This document shows, piece by piece, positions 18,873 to 26,436 of a DNA stretch of 64,000 bases (the stretch's first letter is position 1; each line of letters opens with the position of its first letter). The position numbers and the translations under genes were made by a program. Origin of the DNA: Methylobacterium gnaphalii (GTDB taxonomy: Bacteria > Pseudomonadota > Alphaproteobacteria > Rhizobiales > Beijerinckiaceae); the NCBI RefSeq assembly GCF_007992215.1, contig NZ_BJZV01000019.1, forward strand, positions 26,084 through 90,083. Reading direction: 5' to 3'. Under the pieces are notes generated by a model that worked only from the letters and a program-made list of their open reading frames with translations, ran no database searches and was not told the DNA's origin.

Positions 18873-19038
18873 TTCCAATTATTCCATACAATCCTACGGC
18901 AATTCGCCTGTTCGCTACGAAGAACAGATTGCGCACCCTTTAGGAAATATATCAGACCATGATTTAGGAGAGTCATTTCAGCAGGTTATATGACTACCCG
19001 GAAAATCAATCTGGATCAGAGATTTAGAGCCGGTTTAG

Positions 19039-19262
19039 GTATGGGATTCTGCGTGGGGGCGCATTGGATTCTGCGTGCAGACGTATTGAATTCTGCGTGT
19101 CGGTTTCCCTCAGTCGCATGGGATTCTGCGTGGTGGTGCATGGAATTCGGCGGGGAAAATCACGTGAGGCTGTGCATTCCGGGGATCATGGCGATGGGGC
19201 GCCCCGTATTGAACTCTGCGTAAGGCCCGAGGCCGGGTCTTCGCCGCATCGAAATCTGCGTG
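19039..19262 (+). repeat. Iteron array, 17-bp direct repeats
   Basis: Seven copies of G(C/T)AT(G/T)G(G/A)ATTCTGCGTG, all in the same orientation, start at 19039, 19061, 19083, 19116, 19138, 19206 and 19246. The first four match the consensus fully; those at 19138, 19206 and 19246 each have changes. Start-to-start spacing is 22, 22, 33, 22, 68 and 40 bases; the first five are in multiples of 11, placing binding sites on one face of the helix, as expected for RepA iterons. A weak eighth copy may exist at 19296. Confidence 0.85.
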
Positions 19263-19440
19263 CCGTGTCTTCGTGCAATTGCCTGGGGATTGCCGGCATT
19301 GAGATGCGGGGAAAGCCGGGATAACCCGGATCCGCCACAGGACTCCGCGGTTACGAATCGTGCGACATCCGCTGCCATCCCCATCCGGCCTCGGTCGACT
19401 GATGGGGCAGGGTGGCGGGGACGGGGATCGCGGAACGGGA

Positions 19441-20535
19441 ATGTCGGGGCTCGAGCAGAAGATCGATCAGATCCGGGACACGGATCTGCGCGCCGAGCTC
19501 GAGCAGGCGCGTGGCGGATTCCTGTTCGCTCAGATCGTCGAGCACATCCTGTTCCGCCAGCGCGAGCGGGATGAGCAGGCGGCTGCCGAGGCCACGCAGA
19601 AGAACCGGCGCGACGGCATGGGGCGCGACCAGCGCCGGCGCGATGCCGTGCGTGAGGTCATCGAGAACGAGCCTGCGGCGCCGGAGAACCTGCAGCACAT
19701 CCACTCGGTGCTGGCGCTCTGCGGCCTGCCCTACCGCGATCCTGGCCCCGTGCGGGAGGTGGTGCGCGAGTATGGCCGCAACTCACTGAGCCTCAGTGCC
19801 GGCCGGCTCAAGAACCCCGTTACGGGTGAGATGGAGGCGCAGGGGCTTCCCTTCGGGCCGAAGGCGCGCCTCCTGCTGCTGCACCTCTGCACGGAGGCCG
19901 TGCGCCAGCGCAGCCCCGTCATCGCCGTGGCCGACAGCCTGTCCGGCTTCATGCGCGAGATGGGTTTCGCCGTGACCGGCGGCGAGCGTGGGACCATCGG
20001 TGCCTTCAAGGAGCAACTGAATCGGCTTGCGGCCTGCTCCATGCAGATCGGCCTCTGGGACGGCCGCGAGAGCGCCTCGACGCTGACCGTCCCGCCCTTC
20101 CGCCGGCTCGATCTGTGGCGACCGCAAGGGGCAGGGGAGGTAGTCTGGCAGCGCGAGGTGCAGTTCCACCAGGACTTCTACGAGAGCCTGATCAAGCACG
20201 CCCTGCCCGTCGATATCCGTGCGGCGCGGGCGCTGTCGGGGTCGGCGCGCAAGCTCGACCTGCTGTTCTGGGTCGGATACCGGCTGCGGGCGCTGCAGCG
20301 TCCGCTCAGGCTCACCTGGGACAACCTGCACAAGCAGTTCGGGGCGGACAACGCCAGCCAGCGCAGCTTCCGCCAGGCCTTCAAGGCCGATCTCGCCGGA
20401 GTGCTCGAGGTGTTTCCGCGCCTGCCGATCAGCCTTGATGAGCGTGGCATGCTGCTCAACCCAGCCGATCCGAGCGCGCTGATCGTCCCGCCGAAAGCAA
20501 TCGGAATAGCTCGGAAGAAGCGTAGCGCAGCCTGA
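19441..20535 (+). CDS. repA: Plasmid replication initiator RepA (RepA_C-like family)
   Basis: A 364-residue protein resembling the 'plasmid encoded RepA' group found on alphaproteobacterial plasmids. Diagnostic stretches: HSVLALCGLPYRDPG, FGPKARLLLLHLCTEAVRQ, FMREMGFAVTGGERGTIG, KEQLNRLAACSMQIGLWDG, and DLLFWVGYRLRAL in the C-terminal DNA-binding half. The ATG of MSGLEQKID is preferred; the frame is open back to a GTG at 19360 with non-conserved sequence. It lies directly behind the iterons it would bind. No stop or frameshift is seen, so the protein looks intact despite its chromosomal setting. No parA/parB follows. Confidence 0.85.
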   Translation: MSGLEQKIDQIRDTDLRAELEQARGGFLFAQIVEHILFRQRERDEQAAAEATQKNRRDGMGRDQRRRDAVREVIENEPAAPENLQHIHSVLALCGLPYRDPGPVREVVREYGRNSLSLSAGRLKNPVTGEMEAQGLPFGPKARLLLLHLCTEAVRQRSPVIAVADSLSGFMREMGFAVTGGERGTIGAFKEQLNRLAACSMQIGLWDGRESASTLTVPPFRRLDLWRPQGAGEVVWQREVQFHQDFYESLIKHALPVDIRAARALSGSARKLDLLFWVGYRLRALQRPLRLTWDNLHKQFGADNASQRSFRQAFKADLAGVLEVFPRLPISLDERGMLLNPADPSALIVPPKAIGIARKKRSAA

Positions 20536-20658
20536 TTTTTCTCGGAATACCGGGGCTCCGTTCGTGCGCATCAGCGTGATGATACAGCTGCTCACCCGTG
20601 ACAACATGACGTGCGGCTGCGGGCTGGCTCGCATGGGAGCGGGATATCGTCTGCCAGC

Positions 20659-20742
20659 GGAATATTCCATCTATTATTCCGAATATGGAATAAAACGGAA
20701 TTTTGGAAATACGGGAATGGCTGGACGGAATAAGAATATTCC
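20659..20742. repeat. Cluster of TATTCC/GGAATA sites
   Basis: Within an AT-rich gap after repA lie GGAATATTCC (20659-20668, perfect palindrome), TATTCC and GGAATA six bases apart (20675-20692), GGAATAA (20727-20733) and TATTCC (20737-20742). A TATTCC also occurs at 18880-18885 beside the DnaA box. The arrangement suggests a binding region for a dimeric protein that may control the downstream gene or act as a partition-like site; this is inference. Confidence 0.6.
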
Positions 20743-20802
20743 ATTAGTGGATGGGTGAGGATCCTGGAACGGCGGTGATCCGAACGAGGAGATCGATGCG
20801 CC

Positions 20803-21462
20803 ATGGTTCTGTCCGAAGCGGAGGCCGAGGCACAGCTTTTAGCCCTGCACCGGCAGCGTGAGGCACTCGATCGCGCCATCGCGGATCTAACGCTCTATCT
20901 CGAACTCGGCCGCCGACTGACCAAGGAAGCCGGCTTGGGCAACGCTCCGGCCCCCGGTCCGGCCATGGCCCCCGGCGATGTCCCGCTGGGCCAGGGCGGC
21001 GGGCGATGGAACCACGACACCGATCCGCATCGGGCAGACCTCGCGTCGCACCAAGCCCCACCGGAGCGGCACGTCACCGCTCCAGGCCGGGCGCCAGCGA
21101 CACCCGATCCCAGGATCATGCCCAGCCCCGCCCCGGTTGGCGCGTCGGGTTCACCTCCGGCAGGGCCGCCGGCGGCGGGCGCTCCTCACCCGGTCGAGGG
21201 CGCCCTTTCGGAAGGCGTGCTCGCTCGCCGCTACGGTCGCGCGCTGATCGAGGCGGCCATTCAAGCCCTGCGCGAGGCCGGTCGGCCCCTCCATGCCAGC
21301 GAGATCCTGGCCGTGCTTACCAGCCGGGGTTTTTCCCTGCCTGGTCATGATGCCGTCGCCGCACTCAACACACGCCTCTGGAAGCGGTCTGGACCCGGAG
21401 GCCCGCTCGCGCGGATGGGCGATGCGGTCTATGCCCTGGCCGAAGCGGGGGGCGAGGCGTGA
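20803..21462 (+). CDS. HARE-HTH-like winged-helix protein next to repA
   Basis: A 219-residue protein in three parts: an N-terminal helical segment (AEAEAQLLALHRQREALDRA, about 5-45) that could be a coiled coil, a long Pro/Gly/Ala linker (about 50-140), and a C-terminal winged helix. The last domain (IEAAIQALREAGRPLHASEI, ... VAALNTRLWKR ... YALAEAG) fits the HARE-HTH/HB1 pattern found in RpoE and restriction systems. GAGGAG precedes the ATG. It follows repA by about 270 bases containing the TATTCC cluster. It may be an accessory or copy-control factor; function not established. Confidence 0.65.
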   Translation: MVLSEAEAEAQLLALHRQREALDRAIADLTLYLELGRRLTKEAGLGNAPAPGPAMAPGDVPLGQGGGRWNHDTDPHRADLASHQAPPERHVTAPGRAPATPDPRIMPSPAPVGASGSPPAGPPAAGAPHPVEGALSEGVLARRYGRALIEAAIQALREAGRPLHASEILAVLTSRGFSLPGHDAVAALNTRLWKRSGPGGPLARMGDAVYALAEAGGEA

Positions 21463-21685
21463 TGCACCGCGCCGGCCCGACGCACTGTAAGAACGGCGTG
21501 AGCAGGGCTGTCTCCTCGCCGGCCAGGGAGAGCAGCGCCGGAATCCCGGCCTGAACCTCTTCGGTCGTCACACCTCCTTTCCTTCCGCGACCTGGCATCT
21601 GCGAATTGACTGCGGGCCGCGAAGGCCGGATCAACGCGGGGATGCGTCGCCCGCGCGGTGACAAGACGGCAGAAGACGAGACGGG

Positions 21686-22813
21686 ATGGAACGGGAAGAC
21701 GCCTGGCGGCAAACCGATCGCTTGCAGACCGAGACCGGCAAGGGCGACCCCTTCGCCGCCGCCGTGCGCGGCACGCGCATGCCGATGATCATCACCGACC
21801 CGCGCCAGCCCGACAATCCGATCGTCTACGTCAACGACGCCTTCCTCGGCCTGACCGGCTACGGGCGCGACGAGGTCATGGGGCAGAACTGCCGCTTCCT
21901 GCAGGGAGCGGACACCGACAGGGCGGCCGTACAGCAGATCCGCGAAGCGGTCGAAGCGAACCGCGACATCTCCATCGACGTGCTGAACTACCGCAAGGAC
22001 GGCACGCCGTTCTGGAACGCGCTCTACATCAGCCCGGTCTCGAACGAGGCCGGCGAGGTGCTCTACTTCTTCGCCTCGCAGGTCGACGTCACCGACCGCA
22101 TCGATGCGCATCTGAAGACGTGGAGCGAGAAGGAGCATTTCGAGCGCGAGGTCGCCAAGCGCACGCGCGAATTGAGCGAGGCGCTCGCCGCCAAGACCAT
22201 GCTGCTCCACGAGGTCGACCATCGGGTCAAGAACAACCTTCAGATGGTCGCCTCGCTGCTGGCCCTGCAGACGCGCACCATCACCGATCCGGCGGCGCGG
22301 GAGACGATGGAGGGCATGCTCAAGCGTGTCGAGGCGCTCGGCACGGTGCATCGCCGGCTCTACCAGTCGAACGATCTCGAGCGCTTCGATGTGACGGAGT
22401 TCGTGCGCGACCTTGCCGGTGACCTGGTGCGCGGGCTCGGGCGCGGCGACATCCGGCTGCATTTCGACGTCGAGGCCGTCGAGGTGCCCGTGGCCAAGGC
22501 GCCGCCGATCGCGCTGATCCTGAACGAGCTGATCACCAATGCTCTCCGGCACGCCTTCCCCGATGGACGGCCGGGACGGCTCTCGATCGCGGTGACGCCC
22601 GGCGAGGCCTCCTTTGCGATCCAGGTCAGGGATGACGGTGTCGGGATGACGGATCCCGCCCCGGCTTCCGGACGGCGCTCCTTCGGCAAGCGGCTGATGG
22701 AAACCCTTGCCCGCCAGTTGAATGCCAGTATCACATGGCGGGCTGCCGATCCCGGCACCGTCGTCCATATCAGTCTGCCCCACGACGCGGCAGTCCATTC
22801 GGAGCCCAGGTGA
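21686..22813 (+). CDS. LOV-domain blue-light histidine kinase (HisKA_2/HWE-like)
   Basis: A 375-residue soluble sensor kinase. The LOV/PAS domain (about 25-140) carries the flavin signature GQNCRFLQG, with Cys69 able to form the FMN adduct, and NYRKDGTPFWN. A helical linker leads to the H-box HEVDHRVKNNLQMV (His179) of the HisKA_2 family, then the ATPase domain with ILNELITNALRHAFP (N box) and VRDDGVGM (G box). It would autophosphorylate in response to blue light. It overlaps the following response regulator by four bases (GTGA), so the two form one system. Confidence 0.92.
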   Translation: MEREDAWRQTDRLQTETGKGDPFAAAVRGTRMPMIITDPRQPDNPIVYVNDAFLGLTGYGRDEVMGQNCRFLQGADTDRAAVQQIREAVEANRDISIDVLNYRKDGTPFWNALYISPVSNEAGEVLYFFASQVDVTDRIDAHLKTWSEKEHFEREVAKRTRELSEALAAKTMLLHEVDHRVKNNLQMVASLLALQTRTITDPAARETMEGMLKRVEALGTVHRRLYQSNDLERFDVTEFVRDLAGDLVRGLGRGDIRLHFDVEAVEVPVAKAPPIALILNELITNALRHAFPDGRPGRLSIAVTPGEASFAIQVRDDGVGMTDPAPASGRRSFGKRLMETLARQLNASITWRAADPGTVVHISLPHDAAVHSEPR

Positions 22814-23259
22814 CCGAGCCTTTGAGGGTCCTGCTGGTCGAGGACGAGGCCCTGATCCTGATGCAGCTCGAGATGCTGCTGGAGGATGCCGGGCACAGCG
22901 TCGTCGGCACGGCCATGACTGCGTCTGCCGGTTCGGCGCTGCTGCGCGAGACCCGGCCCGAGCTGGTCTTCGTCGACCTGCGGCTGGCCGAAGGGTCCTC
23001 CGGTCTCGATGTGGCGCGAACCGCGAGCGATCTCGGCGGCATCGCCTGCGTGTTCATCACCGCCAATCCGCGCCAGCTCGGCGATGACCTTGCCGGTGCC
23101 GCCGCGGTGATCGCCAAGCCGTTCTCGGGCGGTGTCCTGGAGGACACCCTGGCCTTCCTCGAACAGGCCCTGCGCCGGCCCCCGCCGTCCCTCGCCGTGC
23201 CGCACGGCATGGTGCTGGCGCCGGCATTCCTGGCGAATTGGGCGCCGGCGGAGGGATAG
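22810..23259 (+). CDS. Single-domain response regulator paired with the LOV kinase
   Basis: A 149-residue receiver without output domain, starting at GTG overlapping the kinase stop. Acid pocket VEDEA (Glu11, Asp12), phosphoacceptor Asp56 in VFVDLRLAEG, Thr84 in FITANPR, Lys103 in VIAKPF are all present, so it should be phosphorylatable. With no effector domain it must act through protein contact, as in general stress response or motility pathways. The last 25 residues are an unstructured-looking tail. Confidence 0.9.
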   Translation: MTEPLRVLLVEDEALILMQLEMLLEDAGHSVVGTAMTASAGSALLRETRPELVFVDLRLAEGSSGLDVARTASDLGGIACVFITANPRQLGDDLAGAAAVIAKPFSGGVLEDTLAFLEQALRRPPPSLAVPHGMVLAPAFLANWAPAEG

Positions 23260-23262
23260 GGC

Positions 23263-23871
23263 CTACGCTTTCAGTCTCACATCCTCTGGACGGGGTGCGT
23301 CCGGGCGAGCCCAGTCGGTGGGCGGGCTGATCAACGTAATCTTGCGGCGGCGCGAGCGGCGGCTGATCTCCGAGATGCGACAGACCAGCCGCACGGAGGT
23401 CTGGGCGGACAGGCTCAAGGCCGGACGCCTCGGCATCAGGATGTAGAGGTAGACATCGTCGTAGGGCTGGCCCGAGAAGCGGGCATTCGAGCCGTCGAGG
23501 TCGCGGGCGATGTTGACGCGCCGGCCGAGAGCGGTCCGGTCTGCTTGAGCGCGCTTGTGCCAGGGTTCGGAGGCACTCTTGTCGATCCAGGTCTGAGGTG
23601 CGAGGCGGCCGGCGCCGGGCTTCTTCAAGACCACGCTCTTGAGACGGCACTTGTGCCGCTCGACGTCGTGCAGGCGCAGGCGGAGGCAGCGGAACGGCCC
23701 GTCGTCGAGATAGTCGGCCCAGGTCAGCGACCAGAGCTGCTCCTCCTCCGCCAATGCCTTCCGGCGTGCCTGCGCGTCGCGCCGGAAGGCGAGCACGAAG
23801 GTGGCGAAGCTGGAGAGGGCTGCCACCCACAGGAGGATCCAGGCCGTCAGACTCGATTCGCCGAAGGGCAC
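23263..23871 (-). CDS. Hypothetical membrane-anchored protein
   Basis: A 202-residue protein with a single N-terminal transmembrane helix (TAWILLWVAALSSFATFVLAF) followed by a basic/acidic helix and a soluble domain of about 150 residues rich in Arg, Asp and aromatic residues (FRCLRLRLHDVERHKCRLKS, YDDVYLYILMPRR). The topology suggests the soluble part is cytoplasmic because the flanking residues after the helix are basic. No family was recognised. It converges on the LOV regulator with three bases between. Confidence 0.6.
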   Translation of the reverse strand: MPFGESSLTAWILLWVAALSSFATFVLAFRRDAQARRKALAEEEQLWSLTWADYLDDGPFRCLRLRLHDVERHKCRLKSVVLKKPGAGRLAPQTWIDKSASEPWHKRAQADRTALGRRVNIARDLDGSNARFSGQPYDDVYLYILMPRRPALSLSAQTSVRLVCRISEISRRSRRRKITLISPPTDWARPDAPRPEDVRLKA

Positions 23872-23978
23872 GGGACCTCACGCGTCGACGCGGGACAGGA
23901 TGGGAAACCTATCGGGCCAGCGAAGCGGCGCAAGACCGAGCTGCGCACGGTTCGAAATCGGGGGGAAGGTGTGGCTCC

Positions 23979-24013
23979 GCCGTCATCGCTTCGGCTCTGC
24001 GCGCAATGACGGC
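23979..24013. terminator. Inverted repeat at the end of oprB
   Basis: GCCGTCAT and ATGACGGC flank a 19-base loop immediately after the porin stop codon. The sequence resembles dispersed palindromic units common in Hyphomicrobiales intergenic DNA, and may terminate the porin transcript. Confidence 0.4.
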
Positions 24014-24017
24014 TTGA

Positions 24018-25475
24018 TCAATACTGGATCGTCGCCCGCATCCCGACGACGGCGGCATTCTTGACCCGGCCGAGTTCGGGATAGCGCGGATTGGCAATGC
24101 CGCCACCGGGATGCAGGATCAGCTGGGCGTCCGGCTGCACCGTGAAGCCGGGGACCACCAGGGCCTGGTAGGTCGCCTCGAGCACCGTCTCGCCGCGCCG
24201 GCGCGGCATCGGCATGCCGGTATAGGCGATGGTGTCGGCATCGGCCCGGCGTGCGTCGTCGCTGATCCGGGCATGGGCCAGGCTGAGGCCAATCGTGTCG
24301 TCGTCGCGGCCCTCGAACAGGCCTTTATAGGCGAGGCCCGTATCGACATAGGCGTCCACCAAGCTGGAGCGGGTCGGCGAGTAGGCAGCGCGCACGAAGA
24401 AGCCCAGGCCCTCGTCGTCCTTGTTGGTCTCGCGATACAGCGTCTGGTCCCAGATCGCGTAGATGCCGGCATTGCCGCGCAGGGGCCGGCCGATGCCGGT
24501 GGAGTTCGGAGCGGCCAGCGGCACGCCGTTGGTGTCGAAGCGCAGGGAATCGAAGCGGCCGAAATGCTGCCAGCCGCCCAGCGTGATGTCGCCGGGCAAG
24601 CCCTTGGCATCCTTGTCGGTGTTGTAGGCGTAGGTGGCCTCGGCGATGACGAGCGCCGGGTCGCGCGTGCGGAAATTGGTGCCGGTGCGGTCGAGGCGTT
24701 GCGCGTCCGGATCGTCACCGGGGCGATTGGCACCGGCCGGGTCGCCGTCGTAGATCCCCGCCTGCAACGAGAAGCCGCCGCCCGGCACGTATTTGGCGCG
24801 AACCGCCGGGGCCGCCAGCGGATAGGCCGGCCCGTCGCTCGGCAGGTTGAGCCCGGTGATCGCCGGCCAGCCGAAGGTGGAGTTCACGAAGAGCGTCGCC
24901 GTCTGGCTGACGAAGAATTCGGTATCGGCCGCCTGCTGGCCGATACGCAGGCCGAGCTTGCCGTCCATGAACTGCTGATCGAACCAGAGCACGTAGAGCC
25001 GGCTGGAGGGCAGGGCCTCGATCACGCTCGTGGTGAGCAGGTTGCCAACGTAGTAACGCGACAGCCCGGTGCCGTGGATGAAGTAGGCGTTGGCGTGGAT
25101 TGTCGCGCCTTCCCAGCCGACGAGCTTCTGCAGGTTCAGGTTGAGCCGGAGATTCAGGCGATCCTCGGCGATCGCGCCCTGACGGATGCCGCCGACCGGG
25201 TTGCCGAGGAAGTCGGCGATGTAGGTCAGGCTGTACTCGATGCCCTTCTCCTTCAGCACCGGGCGGATGCCGAGGGGATCGCCGAAGGGTCCGAGGGAGG
25301 GCGCGATCGAGCGGACATAGCCGCCCGAGGCCTGGCTGGTCGATTCAGGCTGCGAGACCGAGATGCGCGGGTCGCCGCCCGCGCCTTCGAATTCCTGCGC
25401 TCGCGCCGGGCAGGCGAGGGCGGTGGCAAGCAGGAACACCCCCGAGAGGTGGCGCAGCACGGTCGTCCCCGGCAA
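24018..25475 (-). CDS. oprB: Carbohydrate-selective porin, OprB family
   Basis: A 485-residue outer membrane beta-barrel. Signal peptide: HLSGVFLLATALACPARAQ (cleavage near residue 26). The OprB pattern follows: GIEYSLTYIADFLGNPVGG near the start, then alternating amphipathic strands (GATIHANAYFIHGTG, RLYVLWFDQQFMDGKLGLRIGQ, WQHFGRFDS, GLGFFVRAAYSPT, VLEATYQALVVPGFTVQPD) and the terminal aromatic IQY needed for barrel assembly. Homologues admit glucose and other small sugars or alcohols. No transporter is adjacent. Confidence 0.88.
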   Translation of the reverse strand: MPGTTVLRHLSGVFLLATALACPARAQEFEGAGGDPRISVSQPESTSQASGGYVRSIAPSLGPFGDPLGIRPVLKEKGIEYSLTYIADFLGNPVGGIRQGAIAEDRLNLRLNLNLQKLVGWEGATIHANAYFIHGTGLSRYYVGNLLTTSVIEALPSSRLYVLWFDQQFMDGKLGLRIGQQAADTEFFVSQTATLFVNSTFGWPAITGLNLPSDGPAYPLAAPAVRAKYVPGGGFSLQAGIYDGDPAGANRPGDDPDAQRLDRTGTNFRTRDPALVIAEATYAYNTDKDAKGLPGDITLGGWQHFGRFDSLRFDTNGVPLAAPNSTGIGRPLRGNAGIYAIWDQTLYRETNKDDEGLGFFVRAAYSPTRSSLVDAYVDTGLAYKGLFEGRDDDTIGLSLAHARISDDARRADADTIAYTGMPMPRRRGETVLEATYQALVVPGFTVQPDAQLILHPGGGIANPRYPELGRVKNAAVVGMRATIQY

Positions 25476-25565
25476 CGTGACTCGGGGCGGACGTTAAGGC
25501 GAGGTGAGGATCGTGGCCAGGGCTACGGAGGCGGCACGCGCCGAGACCGGCGGCTTGCGGCTTTT

Positions 25566-25841
25566 CTACCGCAGTCCGGCCGAGGCGTCGGCCTCGCGCC
25601 GCGCCGGACGCGTCCAGACCGGCTTGCCCGGCAGGTGCAGGGGAGCGGCCGCGCTCACGTCCGAGCCGATGATCGAGGTGATGCGGGCGGTGCGGCCGGC
25701 AAAGCCCTGCCCGCTCTTCGACGAGCCCTTGGCCGCGAGCACGGCGGCCGGATCGACGCTCTGAGCCAGAACGGGGGAGGCGGCGAATGCGGCGCCCAGA
25801 ACGCCGAGCGCGGCGAATGCAGTGACGGACCGAACGACCAT
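25566..25841 (-). CDS. Small exported hypothetical protein
   Basis: A 91-residue protein. The ATG of MVVRSVTAF starts a clean signal peptide (AALGVLGAAFAASPVLA, cleavage near residue 26); the longer frame to 25886 adds a non-signal extension. The mature part is basic and has no cysteines or known motif. It diverges from another small exported protein at 26085, with a duplicated operator-like element between them. Confidence 0.6.
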   Translation of the reverse strand: MVVRSVTAFAALGVLGAAFAASPVLAQSVDPAAVLAAKGSSKSGQGFAGRTARITSIIGSDVSAAAPLHLPGKPVWTRPARREADASAGLR

Positions 25842-25927
25842 GGCCGAAATCCCAATACGAACCGCGCTGCACCCGGCAGGCGGCACGTCCCCTCGTGCAG
25901 GAACCTAAGCCTTTCCGCCCTGTTCGG

Positions 25928-25994
25928 ATGTGCGATTTCGCACGACTTCACAGACGAGGACTTTGACTTGGTCTCATGTGCGAAACTGCACGAC
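25928..25994. promoter_or_regulatory. Two copies of an operator-like repeat
   Basis: ATGTGCGATTTCGCACGAC (25928-25946) and ATGTGCGAAACTGCACGAC (25976-25994) agree at 15 of 19 positions and differ only in the central four. The first contains a perfect dyad, GTGCGA-TT-TCGCAC. Their starts are 48 bases apart in the gap between two divergent genes, the placement expected for a shared regulator. The regulator is not identified. Confidence 0.65.
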
Positions 25995-26084
25995 ATTACG
26001 GCGAGACGCTGCCCATCTCACGGTCTCACCAAGAAGACACGGCCCCCGATATTTGACGGAGACCGCGCACAAACGACAAGGAAG

Positions 26085-26354
26085 ATGACCATGAACACGC
26101 GTCTCGCATCCATCGCCGCTGCCCTGGCTCTCGGCCTGGCAACTCCCGTCTCGGCCCTCGCACAAACCTATATCGCGCCCGCCGGATTCCCCCTCGCCGC
26201 GGTGGAAGCCGGCCCCGGCTGGCAGCCGCGCTCGGCCGATCTCATCGCAGCGCGCGTGCGGGGCTACGATTCCTCGGCCAAGGGCGGCAACGCCTCCCAG
26301 CCGGAACGGGCCTTCCCGCAATACGGCACCACCTCGGGCGGCCCGGCCTACTGA
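26085..26354 (+). CDS. Small exported hypothetical protein
   Basis: An 89-residue protein with an AAGGAAG ribosome site just before the ATG, a signal peptide (NTRLASIAAALALGLATPVSALAQ, written in two parts: NTRLASIAAALALG then LATPVSALAQ) cleaved near residue 27, and a short mature chain ending YGTTSGGPAY. The mature region has a WQPRSADLIAARVRGYD segment seen in other small periplasmic Methylobacterium proteins by memory only. No function assigned. It ends before a perfect bidirectional terminator. Confidence 0.65.
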   Translation: MTMNTRLASIAAALALGLATPVSALAQTYIAPAGFPLAAVEAGPGWQPRSADLIAARVRGYDSSAKGGNASQPERAFPQYGTTSGGPAY

Positions 26355-26373
26355 GCGCTCACGGAGTTCACAC

Positions 26374-26407
26374 CGAAAACGGCGGGACGAGGGTCCCGCC
26401 GTTTTCG
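26374..26407. terminator. Bidirectional terminator
   Basis: CGAAAACGGCGGGAC and GTCCCGCCGTTTTCG form a perfect 15-bp stem with a GAGG loop. A4 and T4 tracts lie at the stem base on either strand. It separates the small exported gene (+) from the acyl-CoA synthetase (-). Confidence 0.85.
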
Positions 26408-26436
26408 TATGCGGGTTGGGAGGCCGCGCCTCCCCG

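Larger units (their letters stand above)
18841..19440 (+). other. Candidate plasmid-type replication origin (oriV)
   Basis: This 600-base non-coding stretch contains, in order, a perfect DnaA box, an AT-rich segment (about 18870-19030, clearly richer in A/T than any neighbour), seven directly repeated 17-bp iterons, a small dyad (CCGGG-ATAA-CCCGG at 19316-19329) and then a RepA gene. That order is the standard architecture of iteron-controlled plasmid origins. Whether it still fires inside a chromosome cannot be told from sequence. Confidence 0.75.

Noticed and set aside
24111..26354. 747-codon open frame opposite the porin, ending with the small exported protein
   Set aside because: Only the last 89 codons (from 26085) have a ribosome site and signal peptide; the rest is antisense to OprB.
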